Source of the DNA: Pontibacter harenae
GTDB lineage: Bacteria > Bacteroidota > Bacteroidia > Cytophagales > Hymenobacteraceae
DNA: 64,000 bases
Assembly: GCF_020907245.1 (NCBI RefSeq)
Contig: NZ_JAJJWH010000007.1
Coordinates: forward strand, 62,001 to 126,000
Direction: 5' to 3'
The notes under the pieces were generated by a model. The model did no database searches and was not told the origin of the DNA. It worked only from the letters and a program-made list of their open reading frames with translations. Numbering within the stretch: position 1 is the first letter of the stretch; each line of letters begins with the position of its first letter. The position numbers and the translations under genes were made by a program. Shown piece by piece: positions 36,376 through 45,882 of the stretch.

Positions 36376-37440
36376 TCAGCCCCTGCTTGTTGCGGCGGCA
36401 GCTTCTTGGTCAGTTGGCTTTTCCAGTACGTCTTTTATATATAACTCGTTTACCAGCACCATTACTACCGCTAGTAAAGGAGCCGCCATTAATAAACCCA
36501 GTCCTCCTTGCAAAATACCGAAAAGTACCTGCACAAACAGCAACAAGGCAGGCGGCAAGTCAACCGTTTTCTGAAAAATTATCGGGGTAATAACATAGCT
36601 CTCTATCAATTGAATTCCACCATACACAAGTATGACATACAGCGCCACCTGCGAACCCTCCGTAAGACCAACCAACACAGCAGGAATTCCCGCTAACCAT
36701 GGGCCGATGTTTGGAACGAAAGCTAATAAGAACGCGATAAAACCTAGTGCAAGGGCCATTGGCAAACCTATTAAACTGTACCCAATGGCAGTACTAACAC
36801 CAATAACAGCCATAGCCGACAGCATACCTACCAGCCATAGCTTTAACGTTTTATAGCATTTGTCCAAAACCTCTAACACCCTGTATCGCTTTCTTTTCGG
36901 AAACAACTTGGCAAAACCCTCTGTATATAATTTTGGACTTGAGGCAAAAAAAAGTGCCGTGATGATTACTATGGCAAGGTCGGCCAGGAAACTAATGGTG
37001 GATGAGAAGACACCGCCCACCTTGGAAGCTATGTCTCCACCTTCTGGAACAGCGGTACTTACATCATCAGGTATCTGATTTATAACTTTTTCTCCCCATT
37101 CACGGTCGCTAAGCCATTCCTCAACCTGATTCAGCGATTGCGGTATTGTTTGCTTCATTTCTTGCACCTGCTCGTTAACTGTTGGTGCCAGAAGTATAAA
37201 AGCTCCAACTAGTATACCAAAAAAGAACAGCACCGACAACGTTAAGCTGATACCTCGCTTTATGTGCATTTTATTAGTGATCCAATCGGTCATGCCACAG
37301 AAAAGGACTGACAGCAGAATACCCGCAAACACTAACAAAAAGAAGTACAGGTTATTGCCTAACAGGTAAAACCCAGCACCTATCAACAGGACGAGAAAAG
37401 CTGCCAGCGCCACACGTTTCGAAAAAGTATATATATCCAT
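36376..37440 (-). CDS. AI-2E family (DUF20) transporter
   Basis: A 354-residue membrane protein with about seven to eight hydrophobic helices. Typical family sequences are GAFILLAPTVNEQVQEMKQTIPQ after the first helices, GYSLIGLPMALALGFIAFLLAFVPNIGPWLAGIPA in the core, and IQLIESYVITPIIFQKTVDLPPALL. Members export autoinducer-2, Na+/H+ or other solutes; the substrate cannot be fixed here. The C-terminus is cytosolic and charged (KPTDQEAAAATSRG). Confidence 0.85.
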   Translation of the reverse strand: MDIYTFSKRVALAAFLVLLIGAGFYLLGNNLYFFLLVFAGILLSVLFCGMTDWITNKMHIKRGISLTLSVLFFFGILVGAFILLAPTVNEQVQEMKQTIPQSLNQVEEWLSDREWGEKVINQIPDDVSTAVPEGGDIASKVGGVFSSTISFLADLAIVIITALFFASSPKLYTEGFAKLFPKRKRYRVLEVLDKCYKTLKLWLVGMLSAMAVIGVSTAIGYSLIGLPMALALGFIAFLLAFVPNIGPWLAGIPAVLVGLTEGSQVALYVILVYGGIQLIESYVITPIIFQKTVDLPPALLLFVQVLFGILQGGLGLLMAAPLLAVVMVLVNELYIKDVLEKPTDQEAAAATSRG

Positions 37441-37668
37441 TGCAACAAATTGGTATGAAAATATTTTCAGATTACTTTATTATTTACTCCTAATCAACAA
37501 TACACGTTGCCCTAGTAGCCTTTACAGCATTATTACCGTATGATTCAGAAAAAAGAAAAACTATAAGAGCGAAACCAACCTTATCCATAGCAGGAATATT
37601 TAAAAAAAGCTTTGCTTGAATTTAAAGGGATAATGGTTTACTTTCGTGCATCCAACAAAACTGAAAGC

Positions 37669-38865
37669 ATGAACATACACGAATATCAGGCTAAAGAAAT
37701 TCTCAAAGGCTACGGTGTACGCATACAGGAAGGTATCGTGGCTGAAACGCCAGAGCAAGCTGTAGAAGCTGCCCAAAAACTGACTGAACAAACTGGCACA
37801 AGCTGGCATGTGATTAAAGCACAAATCCATGCGGGTGGTCGTGGTAAAGGTGGCGGCGTAAAGCTTGCTAAGAACCTTGACCAAGTGAAAGAGATTGCTG
37901 ATCAGATTCTGGGCATGACCCTGGTAACACACCAGACTGGCCCTGAAGGAAAACTGGTACAGAAAGTACTTATTGCCCAGGACGTATACTACCCAGGCGA
38001 TTCTGAGCCGAAGGAGTATTACCTGAGTATTCTGTTAGACCGTGCCAAAGGCATGAACGTAATCATGGCCTCTACCGAAGGTGGTATGGACATTGAGGAA
38101 GTTGCTGAAAAGTCTCCTGAGAAAATCATCAAAGAGTGGATTGACCCAGCTACAGGTTTGCAAGGTTTCCAGGCGCGTAAAATTGCGTTTGCTTTCGGAT
38201 TAGAAGGCGAAGCTTTTAAGGAAATGGTGAAATTTGTTACCAACCTGTACAAAGCTTACGTTGATACTGACTCGTCTATGTTTGAAATCAACCCTGTGTT
38301 GAAAACTTCAGACAACAAAATATTAGCCGTTGACGCGAAGGTTGACCTTGACGACAACGCCCTATATCGCCACAAAGACCTGGCTGCTCTACGCGATATT
38401 TCAGAAGAAGATCCGTTGGAAGTAGAGGCTGGTGAACACAACCTAAACTATGTAAAGCTTGACGGTAACGTTGGCTGTATGGTAAATGGTGCAGGTTTGG
38501 CGATGGCTACCATGGACATTATCAAGCTTTCTGGAGGTGAGCCCGCTAACTTCCTGGACGTAGGTGGTGGCGCAAACGCTCAAACTGTAGAGGCTGGTTT
38601 CCGCATCATCCTAAAAGACCCGAACGTAAAGGCGATCCTGATCAATATCTTCGGTGGTATCGTGCGTTGCGATCGTGTAGCTAACGGTGTAGTGGAGGCT
38701 TACAAGAATATCGGTGACATTCGTGTTCCAATCATCGTTCGTCTGCAAGGTACAAACGCTGAAGAAGGTGCTCGCATCATCGACGAGTCTGGCCTGAAAG
38801 TTTACTCAGCGGTAGTGCTGAAAGAAGCTGCAGAAAAAGTAAAGCAAGTTTTGGCAGAAGCCTAA
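37669..38865 (+). CDS. sucC: Succinate-CoA ligase (ADP-forming) beta subunit
   Basis: A 398-residue TCA-cycle enzyme subunit. It starts MNIHEYQAKEILKGYGV, with the ATP-grasp loop IKAQIHAGGRGKGGGVKLA, MFEINPVL and AVDAKVDLDDNAL, and ends in a C-terminal CoA-ligase domain (LDGNVGCMVNGAGLAMATMD, LDVGGGA, INIFGGIVRCD). The longer open frame from 37612 adds 19 unrelated residues, so the ATG at 37669 is chosen. The alpha subunit (sucD) is not adjacent, as in many Bacteroidota. A variant -7 box TACTTTCG lies about 30 bp upstream. Confidence 0.96.
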   Translation: MNIHEYQAKEILKGYGVRIQEGIVAETPEQAVEAAQKLTEQTGTSWHVIKAQIHAGGRGKGGGVKLAKNLDQVKEIADQILGMTLVTHQTGPEGKLVQKVLIAQDVYYPGDSEPKEYYLSILLDRAKGMNVIMASTEGGMDIEEVAEKSPEKIIKEWIDPATGLQGFQARKIAFAFGLEGEAFKEMVKFVTNLYKAYVDTDSSMFEINPVLKTSDNKILAVDAKVDLDDNALYRHKDLAALRDISEEDPLEVEAGEHNLNYVKLDGNVGCMVNGAGLAMATMDIIKLSGGEPANFLDVGGGANAQTVEAGFRIILKDPNVKAILINIFGGIVRCDRVANGVVEAYKNIGDIRVPIIVRLQGTNAEEGARIIDESGLKVYSAVVLKEAAEKVKQVLAEA

Positions 38866-38867
38866 AA

Positions 38868-38931
38868 CTACTAGCATATAAACAAGAAAGGCTGCCAAAA
38901 TTGGCAGCCTTTCTTGTTTATATGCTAGTAG
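38868..38931. terminator. Bidirectional terminator, perfect 31 bp stem
   Basis: Arms 38868-38898 and 38901-38931 are perfectly complementary with a 2-nt loop. The core GAAAGGCTGCCAA is extended by TTGTTTATATGCTAGTAG-type ends. The first arm begins right after the sucC stop, and the hairpin faces the convergent ohr gene. Confidence 0.9.
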
Positions 38932-39014
38932 TAAGTTAAAGAGTAAATGATTTAGAAAGTTTGAGATTGTTAACTGAAAAACTTTTTAACCTTCTAACCT
39001 TTTAAATTCTAACT

Positions 39015-39431
39015 TTAGACAACTTCCAGTTCAACTTCGATATTACCTCTGGTACCAACAGAATAAGGGCAAACCTGGTGGGCCTTATCAACTAGCTGCT
39101 TAGCTTTTTCCTTATCCAGTTCTTTCAGGTCAACTGATAGTTTTATGCCCAAACCGTAGCCGCCTTCATCTTGCTTTATTAAATCGACATGTGCTGTAAC
39201 AGTAGAATCTGGATTTAAACGCTCCTTCTCCTGCCCCGCAACTAACATCAAAGCACTCTGGAAGCAAGCCGCATAGCCTGCAGCAAATAACTGCTCTGGG
39301 TTTGTTTTTTCACTTTTTTCTTTCATTCCTTCAGGTACGGCCAAAGCCATATCTATTACACCATCCGAAGACTTTACATGGCCTTTACGACCTCCTGTTG
39401 CAGTTACTACTGCCGTATACACTTTTTCCAT
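39015..39431 (-). CDS. ohr: Organic hydroperoxide resistance protein (Ohr/OsmC family)
   Basis: A 138-residue thiol peroxidase that reduces organic hydroperoxides. The two catalytic cysteines are Cys56 in AGYAACFQSA and Cys120 in HQVCPYS, the Ohr arrangement. The N-terminal VYTAVVTATGGRKGHVKSSD and NPEQLFAAGYA are family hallmarks. No OhrR-type regulator gene lies nearby. The 415 bp upstream (39432-39847) is AT-rich and shows nothing else. Confidence 0.92.
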   Translation of the reverse strand: MEKVYTAVVTATGGRKGHVKSSDGVIDMALAVPEGMKEKSEKTNPEQLFAAGYAACFQSALMLVAGQEKERLNPDSTVTAHVDLIKQDEGGYGLGIKLSVDLKELDKEKAKQLVDKAHQVCPYSVGTRGNIEVELEVV

Positions 39432-39847
39432 AGCAATTTTTTGTTCTTATAGTTTCACTTATAAGTTTTAACTCCCAAAACATTCAATATGTTTTCAAAT
39501 GGCTGCTAAATCTCCACCCCCACCCTGTTATTACACTCTTCTTGAACAACAATAATTTCTCAAGCAACTTTGAAGCTTTTACAATTTAAAAGAGCCTCTG
39601 GCATCACATCCTGTTTTATGTTCGGCTGCTACTACATACTGCTTAAAAGTATAATGCGTAACAAACCTTCACATCCTTATTCATAGTAAAACATGTCATT
39701 TGACAGGTATAGGCTTCATTTGTATAATTTTAAACTCAAGGTTGTCTATACATCAACTAAAATGGTGTTAGATTTGTATATACAATAACTCTTACTCTTT
39801 TTATAAAAATCAGCATTAGAAGCTGATTTCCACTTTTACCATACATA

Positions 39848-40351
39848 ATGGATAACACTTTTGGCAGACCAATAATACCAGATAATGAAGATGAGAGGCT
39901 GGCGAAATTACGCAGCTTAAATGTGCTAGATACTTATCAGGAGGAAGGTCCCTTCAAGCATATCGTTGCCATTGCTTCACGCATGTTTGATGTACCTATT
40001 GCACTCGTAAATTTTGTGGATGCAGACTATGTAATTACGAAGGCAGCTATAGGTATGGGAGAAGAAAGCAGAGTAAGCAGAGGAACCAGCCTTTGTTCGC
40101 TTGCCATACTCAGAAACGACACGACTGTTTTCGAAAATGCAACGCAAGACCCTTGCTTGTTGGCAAACCCTTTGGTAGTTGGCGACTTCGGTCTTCGGTT
40201 TTATGCAGGCGCACCATTAATTACTTCTGACGGCTATAACATCGGCGCATTGTGTATTGTCGATAAGAAGCCAAGAGACTTTTCTACTTCTGACCAAAAG
40301 ATGTTAGAAAGCCTTGCTTCTGCCGTGATGGACGAAATAGAGAAAAAGTAA
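39848..40351 (+). CDS. Stand-alone GAF-domain protein
   Basis: A 167-residue soluble protein that is a single GAF domain: a leading NEDERLAKLRSLNVLDT helix, then FDVPIALVNFVDADYVITKAAIG, SRGTSLCSLAIL, NPLVVGDFGLRFYAGAPL and GYNIGALCIVDKKPRDFS, ending in a helix LESLASAVMDEIEKK. It resembles the GAF units of cyanobacterial-type and Bacteroidota photosensor kinases. A ligand cannot be named; the Cys in SLCSLA is conserved in its paralogues at 43062 and 58292. It is likely a sensory partner of the PAS kinases in this region. Confidence 0.85.
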   Translation: MDNTFGRPIIPDNEDERLAKLRSLNVLDTYQEEGPFKHIVAIASRMFDVPIALVNFVDADYVITKAAIGMGEESRVSRGTSLCSLAILRNDTTVFENATQDPCLLANPLVVGDFGLRFYAGAPLITSDGYNIGALCIVDKKPRDFSTSDQKMLESLASAVMDEIEKK

Positions 40352-40431
40352 CTTGTTTTAGTTATATCTGTGTTATAGCACCACCTGCCGTAAAGGTTTA
40401 TAGTAAAATATTTCTTAGCTAAAAGGAAAGC

Positions 40432-40478
40432 TAGCAAAAGGCCTCATTAGATACTTAATCTAATGAGGCCTTTTGCTA
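40432..40478 (+). terminator. Terminator after GAF gene
   Basis: Arms 40432-40452 and 40458-40478 (TAGCAAAAGGCCTCATTAGAT and its complement) with a 5-nt loop. The rest of 40479-40755 is AT-rich leader of the kinase gene with no other feature. Confidence 0.8.
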
Positions 40479-40755
40479 TTCAGGCTAGGCAACTTTTTTG
40501 TTCCTTCCTACTATACACATTAAGGCTTACCTGTTTTGGTATAAAAATTATGATGATACAACACCCTTCTTATTATAGTCAAATATACAAAGCTGGAAAG
40601 AAAACAATACAAATCAAAAATCCGAACGGAACTTAATTTAGTTCTATAGAATTGATTATAATAGAGCTTTTTTACTTGTATTTTTATATATATTTAAGAC
40701 CATATTCTTTATCTTTCGAAACTTAGACAAACTTTAATACAAAACCATTCCATCA

Positions 40756-42930
40756 ATGGATAGCCTTATAAATCCTACAATGTGGGAGAAAATGTCACTA
40801 GTTTCTCCTGATATGTTTTGCACCTTCGACCAGAATGGATTCTACAGCCAGGTAAGCGAAGCTAGTAAAAGCATTATAGGCTACAGTAGTGATGAAATGG
40901 TAGGACGCCACTATACGGAGTTCTTACACCCAGATTATGTTCCCAGCACAGCTTTCATGGCTCAGGAAACTCTGAATGGATCGCAGTCAAAGAGTTTTGA
41001 AAATATCCTGATACATAAGGATGGGCATGAAGTGTCGATTTTATGGTCTGCTGTTTGGTCTGAAGAAGAAAAAGTTGTTTTTTGTGTTGCTCGTGATGTA
41101 AGCGACCTTAAAAACACAAGAGTAAAACTGCAGGAAAGTGAACACCGTTACAGGACGTTATTTGAGAACAACCCCGACATCATCTTTATCCAAAATAAAG
41201 AAGGTTTTGTTTTAGATGTTAATCAAAGCTTTTGCGATGTCTTTGGCCTAGATAAAGAAGCTGCTTTAAACAAACCTACCACCTCATTTTTGCCTCCAGA
41301 AGCGGTACCTATTTGCTTATACAACTTTAAGGAGTCACTGCTAGGTAATAAGTTGAGGTTCAATATGGACCTTATATCGAATCTTAATGAGCGTAGAACT
41401 TATGATGTGGTTAAATTTCCTGTTTATTCCAAGGGTGAGATAATCTACATCAAAACTATCATGAAAGATATTACAGAGGTAATTCGCTCTTTCGAAACGA
41501 TACAGCAACAAGCTGATAAACTTAACACAATTTTTGAGAGCATTACCGACGGCTTACTTATACTAGATAGAAATTGGAACATCAACTATATAAACTCTGA
41601 AGCTGAAAAGCTGCTTTTTATAGACAGGAAACATCATCTTGGGAAAAATGTATGGGAAGTATTTCCTGAACAAGCAGGTGGAGTCTTTCACAAGCAGTAT
41701 GTTCAAGCCCTTGAGACAGGAACTGCAGTGCACTTTCAGTCTTACCTAGGTGAACTGGACTTGTGGCTTCGGGTTAAAGCCTTTCCATCAAAAGATGGAT
41801 TATCTGTTTATTTTGATGATATAACAGAGCTAATAAAATCCAGGGATGAGCTCGAAAAGTTGTCGCTGGTAGCAAACAAGACAAACAATTGTGTGCTGAT
41901 TGCAGACAAAGATTGGAACATAGAGTGGGTAAACAATGGGTTTACCAGGCTCATGGACCATACTCTCGAAGAAGCCATCGGCAAACAACCTACAGATCTT
42001 TTTAAAAAGGGCAGCGATAATAACAAGCCTTTTGATAATTTGGAACCGCAACTTCTAAAGGGTGCATCAGTCTCCTTTGAAGAGCTTAATGTCAAGAAAA
42101 ACGGTGAAGAAGTGTGGGTTAGCGTAGACATAAGCCCAATATTCGATCAAGACGGGAACTTGCAACGTTTTATTGAGGTACACACCGACATCACGGCACT
42201 TAAAAACTCTGAACTTGAACTTTCTAAACTGGCAAATGACTTATACAGGCAGAACAGCGATTTACAGCAGTTCACTTACATTGTCTCCCACAACCTTCGA
42301 TCTCCTGTTGCCAATGCATTAGGACTAACTTATCTTCTAACTAAGGTAGACAAGAACACAGACCTATTCGACAAGTCTGTGGCAAACCTTAACCTGAGCG
42401 TTAAGCAGCTCGACACCGTGCTGAAGGATATGAACTCCATTTTAGCCATCCGCGACAGTAATGGGAATTTGGAAACAGAACAGGTAAATATAAATGACGT
42501 CATTCAACAGGTGGCATCATCGCTACAGGAACCTCTTCAGGGCTGTGGCGGCAAGCTTATGAGTAGTGTTGCGGAAGGGCTACATGTTAAGTCTAACAAA
42601 GCATACCTGTACAGCATTTTTTTTAATTTGATGTCGAACGCAATTAAGTACAGATCAGAGGAACGCCCGCTTGTCATCAGTATTAAATGCTTTGGTAACT
42701 CAGAAAAAGGCACCATTATTTCCTTCACCGATAACGGTTCTGGATTTGATATGAAGCTTGCTAAAGGCCAAATTTTTAAGCTATACAAGCGGTTCCATAC
42801 CAAAAGAAACGGCAGAGGCATAGGACTTTTTCTAGTTAAGACCCATTTAGAAGCAATGGGTGGCCATGTAGAAGTCAGCAGCCGTGTTGGCCAAGGAACA
42901 AAATTCCTGCTGTATTTACCAAATAGTTAG
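40756..42930 (+). CDS. Soluble multi-PAS sensor histidine kinase
   Basis: A 724-residue kinase with no membrane segment. There are four PAS domains (about residues 15-120, 125-240, 250-360 and 365-485; several end in the PAC-type sequence 'D-T-L/I'). A HisKA dimerisation domain follows with the phospho-acceptor in FTYIVSHNLRSPVANALGL near 515. The C-terminal HATPase has N-box NLMSNAIKYRSE, G1 DNGSGFD and G2 GRGIGLFLVKTH. No receiver domain or regulator gene is adjacent, so output is unknown. GAF genes lie on both sides. It is a close paralogue of the kinase at 55256. Confidence 0.92.
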   Translation: MDSLINPTMWEKMSLVSPDMFCTFDQNGFYSQVSEASKSIIGYSSDEMVGRHYTEFLHPDYVPSTAFMAQETLNGSQSKSFENILIHKDGHEVSILWSAVWSEEEKVVFCVARDVSDLKNTRVKLQESEHRYRTLFENNPDIIFIQNKEGFVLDVNQSFCDVFGLDKEAALNKPTTSFLPPEAVPICLYNFKESLLGNKLRFNMDLISNLNERRTYDVVKFPVYSKGEIIYIKTIMKDITEVIRSFETIQQQADKLNTIFESITDGLLILDRNWNINYINSEAEKLLFIDRKHHLGKNVWEVFPEQAGGVFHKQYVQALETGTAVHFQSYLGELDLWLRVKAFPSKDGLSVYFDDITELIKSRDELEKLSLVANKTNNCVLIADKDWNIEWVNNGFTRLMDHTLEEAIGKQPTDLFKKGSDNNKPFDNLEPQLLKGASVSFEELNVKKNGEEVWVSVDISPIFDQDGNLQRFIEVHTDITALKNSELELSKLANDLYRQNSDLQQFTYIVSHNLRSPVANALGLTYLLTKVDKNTDLFDKSVANLNLSVKQLDTVLKDMNSILAIRDSNGNLETEQVNINDVIQQVASSLQEPLQGCGGKLMSSVAEGLHVKSNKAYLYSIFFNLMSNAIKYRSEERPLVISIKCFGNSEKGTIISFTDNGSGFDMKLAKGQIFKLYKRFHTKRNGRGIGLFLVKTHLEAMGGHVEVSSRVGQGTKFLLYLPNS

Positions 42931-43061
42931 CAAATGCATATAATTTTCTTCAGATGAAATGAATTATAACGGCCTGTTACCGATCAAGAATCTTTGACTT
43001 TTGGATGTTCTACATCAGCACAGCATTAAAGTAAAACCGCTTTATAAAAGCATAAAAGAAC

Positions 43062-43589
43062 ATGCAGGATATACCAGAGCAGGCATACGCTCCAAGTAAC
43101 GAAAAAGAGAGACTGGAAAAGCTATACGGCTATAACATTATTGATGACTACCACAAAACTGGTGCTTTTCAGCACGTGGTAGGTATGGCGGCACAAATCT
43201 TCAATGTGCCTGTAGCTTTTGTAAATTTTGTAGATGAAAAGAAGGTTATAGCGGAATCAAGTGTAGGTATGGATGGTGTAAGTGAATTTGACCGAGACAC
43301 CACTATCTGCTCGCAAGCTGTTTTAAAAGCTGAGGTTACCGTTTTTGAAGATGCGAAAACAGAGCCATGCTTGGCTACAAATCTTTTTGTTCACGGCAGT
43401 TTGGGATTACAGTTTTATGCCGCTGCTCCACTAAAAACACCAGACGGCTACAACATAGGAGTAGTTGCCATTGTAGATAAGAAGCCTAGAACTTTTTCTA
43501 AAGCCGACGAGCATATATTAGAAGGATTAGCAACTGTGGTTATGGATGAGCTTGAGGAACGTAAGTCAGCCGCAGCCGCAATGGGTTAA
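43062..43589 (+). CDS. Stand-alone GAF-domain protein
   Basis: A 175-residue single GAF domain paralogous to those at 39848 and 58292: ERLEKLYGYNIIDDY, FNVPVAFVNFVDEKKVIAESSVG, DTTICSQAVLKAEVTVFEDA, GLQFYAAAPLKTPDGYNIG and IVDKKPRTFS. The region between helix and strands keeps the Cys of the family (TICSQA). It follows the kinase at 40756 by 130 bp in the same direction, so co-expression is plausible. The gene ends 118 bp before a tRNA-Arg gene. Confidence 0.85.
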   Translation: MQDIPEQAYAPSNEKERLEKLYGYNIIDDYHKTGAFQHVVGMAAQIFNVPVAFVNFVDEKKVIAESSVGMDGVSEFDRDTTICSQAVLKAEVTVFEDAKTEPCLATNLFVHGSLGLQFYAAAPLKTPDGYNIGVVAIVDKKPRTFSKADEHILEGLATVVMDELEERKSAAAAMG

Positions 43590-43707
43590 GCTTAAAACAG
43601 TATACCATAGCTGTTGGCATTATCAAGAAAGCCGAAAATAACGTAATATTTATTGCGGTTAATGTTTCGTTTTGTGCGCATACTTTCTATTTTTGCAAGC
43701 AGTATCA

Positions 43708-43781
43708 GCACTCGTAGTTCAACTGGATAGAATATCGGATTTCGGCTCCGAGGGTTAGGGGTTCGAATCCTCTCGAGTGCA
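43708..43781 (+). tRNA. tRNA-Arg (anticodon TCG)
   Basis: A full cloverleaf: acceptor GCACTCG/CGAGTGC, D-arm GTTC/GAAT, anticodon stem TCGGA/TCCGA with loop TTTCGGC (anticodon TCG, reading CGA), variable GGGTT, T-arm AGGGG/CCTCT with TTCGAAT. Discriminator A; CCA is not encoded. A TATTTTTG -7 box at 43688-43695 fits a start a few bases before the 5' end. Confidence 0.95.
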
Positions 43782-43782
43782 C

Positions 43783-43904
43783 ATTTAATCAAACATTAAC
43801 GCTGGCTATCTATTTGATGGTCAGCGTTTTGCTTGTACACCAGAGCCATTTAATCAAACAAATGCTGAAAATGTTTGATTAAATGGCTCTGGTGTTTGAT
43901 TAAA
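43783..43904. repeat. 13-mer repeat cluster with perfect 24 bp inverted repeat
   Basis: ATTTAATCAAACA occurs at 43783-43795 (2 bp after the tRNA) and 43848-43860, and inverted at 43872-43884 and (12 of 13) at 43893-43904. The middle copies are part of a perfect inverted repeat, 43837-43860 and 43872-43895 (arm begins ACACCAGAGCC), with an 11-nt loop. It could be a terminator-like hairpin for the tRNA, but the repeated 13-mer also resembles recombinase-binding sites at a tRNA attachment locus. Confidence 0.6.
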
Positions 43905-44185
43905 GTTTGATGGCAAATAATTCGAATTGTTATATCTGAAATTCAGTTGAATCTCCCTTTTAAAGCCCTTCCAGTCTACATTTACTATATCAGACAGCCT
44001 CTTTTCTAATAAATCTTTTTATTATCTTTCCTTAATATATTCTTGAAGGTATCACTCAGGTTATTTAACCACACTAGTAGATGTGTGTAAACTCTACTGA
44101 AAACTTGAGTAGACGTATGTAAGCGATAGCAGCCATTGTGACGTATCTTCCATTTAACACCTACCTCTAACTAATCTTAGCTTTC

Positions 44186-44410
44186 ATTCCTACCATAAGC
44201 CTCGTAACAAGCATCGATGCACCAGTAGAAGTCTACTTCGACTTGTCCAGAATTATAGACTTACATTTTATCTAAACTGAACATACTTGTGAGCGTGCTA
44301 TTGCAGGAGTTATCTCAGGGTTGATAGGTCTCGGTGAATCCGTAACATGGAGAGCATTTCTTGCTGCCAATGGCTTCCGTGAGTCTGGTACGCAGCAGGT
44401 AGTAGTTTAA
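44186..44410 (+). pseudogene. SRPBCC (START-like) protein pseudogene
   Basis: Conceptual translation from ATT at 44186 gives PTISLVTSIDAPVEVYFDLS, then RIIDLHFI, a TAA at 44273-44275, and in the same frame ERAIAGVISGLIGLGESVTW followed by RA. These blocks are the characteristic first half of SRPBCC-family proteins. The start codon has become ATT, there is an internal stop, and after W-R-A the family sequence breaks off into about 17 unrelated codons ending in TAA. The gene is therefore dead in three independent ways. It lies in the accessory stretch behind tRNA-Arg. Confidence 0.8.
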
Positions 44411-44448
44411 TACATTCAGTATTAATTAAGTATTTAAGTGTTAATCTG

Positions 44449-44715
44449 TTGAAGTTTCAGTATTTACAAATATCCGCAAAACCTGCTGATTTCGTAAAAT
44501 TGTACATGGATAACTTATATGACTATATCAGACAAGTAGATGTTCGCAAATTGGGTGCTGGTGAGGTTAGCCAGTGCCTGCTATATCTGGACTATTTTTC
44601 CAAGAAACAACCTGAGATGGCTACAGAAACCGCCTACACCAGAGAGAATCTGAACAAAAGGGTGCAGGAACTAAGGCAGACACAGAAGCACGCTGTTGTT
44701 TGGCACACAAAATAA
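44449..44715 (+). CDS. Small hypothetical protein
   Basis: An 88-codon frame from TTG at 44449, or 69 codons from the ATG at 44506 (MDNLYDYIRQVD). The product is hydrophilic and mostly helical (RQVDVRKLGAGEVSQCLLYLDYF, TRENLNKRVQELRQTQKHAV), with no signal or membrane segment. I recognise no family. It faces the kinase gene at 44741 tail to tail with 25 bp between. It may be a real orphan or a gene fragment, given the decayed neighbourhood. Confidence 0.4.
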   Translation: MKFQYLQISAKPADFVKLYMDNLYDYIRQVDVRKLGAGEVSQCLLYLDYFSKKQPEMATETAYTRENLNKRVQELRQTQKHAVVWHTK

Positions 44716-44740
44716 TGTACCAATTATCACACAGTTTATT

Positions 44741-45820
44741 TCAGTTATTAAAGTATACCATGAAGGATGTTCCTTCGCCCTCCTTGCTTTCAACTTCAAT
44801 CCTACCGCCCATGGATTCCACCATTCCTTTGACGATGAACAGACCAACGCCAGTACCCTCAACATCGGTATGTAGCCTGGTGTAGCGGTTAAAGATGTCC
44901 TGTTGTTTGTCTTCCGCAATCCCCAAGCCGTTGTCGCTCACTTTTAGCATAATTTGTTCCTCAGCAATCTCTGTAGAAATGGTAATCACAGGTTCGCTAT
45001 CTGGCTTTCTGTACTTGATGGCGTTCGAGAGCAGATTGTAGATGATGCTTCTGATGTTCTTTCGGGAAAAGTTGATTTCTGTTACCCCGATTTGGGTACT
45101 GATTTTTGCGTTGGACTCCGCTATCTTATCCCTTAGCGCAAGCTTGGCGTCCTCTATTACGTTTTCGAAGTTTACACGCTCTGGCTCTTTCGCAAATTCC
45201 ATATCGTAGTTGACATCAGCGAGGTCTTCCACCGTTCTGCGCAGGTTACCCACCGACTCGCTCAGCATGTCGATGATTAGCTTATTATCCTCTTCACTCT
45301 CTGGTATCGTTTTTAGAATCCTGATTAAGCCCTCCATGTTGGAAATCGGACCTTTTATGTCATGGGAGATGGAGTGGATTATGTTTTCGTAGTCTCTGCT
45401 CAGCTTCTCGTACCCCTTTAGGATTTGGATGCGGTCATTGATGTCGATGAAGGTGATGATAACACCGTTTGTCCTATTCTCTTTCCTGATGATGTAGGGC
45501 AGTATATTCATCTGATACCACACTTTATCGGTTGTCTGGATTTCCTTCTCCAAATCCTTGCTGCTCTCAATCACCTCGGTGATGTTCTCGATGATGGTCG
45601 GGAAGCGGATGTTGTTGGACACCTCGTCTATGTGCCTGCCCACATCATCGGCTGAAAGCTTGAAGTGCTTCATGGCAGCAGGTGTGAACTTGCGCAGAAT
45701 CATATTTGCATCCACAAACAACTGCGGTATTATCGTGTTATTGAAATAGTTTTCGAGTTCATCGTTTAACTCTATTAGCTTTTTGAATTTACCTTTGTTG
45801 TCTGATGAAGCTTTTATCAT
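44741..45820 (-). CDS. PAS-domain sensor histidine kinase
   Basis: A 359-residue soluble kinase. A short coiled N-terminus leads to one PAS domain (about 20-135: PQLFVDANMILRKFTPAA, VGRHIDEVSNNIRFP, VWYQMNILPYIIRKENRTNG), the type found next to CheB/CheR-like proteins. HisKA follows with IIHSISHDIKGPISNMEGL near 150, then HATPase (N-box NLLSNAIKYRKP, G1 DNGLGIAED, G2 GTGVGLFIVKGM). It differs from the two large kinases in the window and runs on the opposite strand. No response regulator is adjacent. Confidence 0.9.
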   Translation of the reverse strand: MIKASSDNKGKFKKLIELNDELENYFNNTIIPQLFVDANMILRKFTPAAMKHFKLSADDVGRHIDEVSNNIRFPTIIENITEVIESSKDLEKEIQTTDKVWYQMNILPYIIRKENRTNGVIITFIDINDRIQILKGYEKLSRDYENIIHSISHDIKGPISNMEGLIRILKTIPESEEDNKLIIDMLSESVGNLRRTVEDLADVNYDMEFAKEPERVNFENVIEDAKLALRDKIAESNAKISTQIGVTEINFSRKNIRSIIYNLLSNAIKYRKPDSEPVITISTEIAEEQIMLKVSDNGLGIAEDKQQDIFNRYTRLHTDVEGTGVGLFIVKGMVESMGGRIEVESKEGEGTSFMVYFNN

Positions 45821-45882
45821 CTATAGTTGCTTTTTGAAAACCAGATTGCTCAAGCTGTGGCAATACGCAATACCTAAGTATT

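Noticed and set aside
43799-43826. Hairpin ACGCTG...CAGCGT as tRNA-Arg terminator
   Set aside because: Only 6-7 bp of pairing with a large loop; possible but too weak to annotate beside the stronger inverted repeat at 43837.
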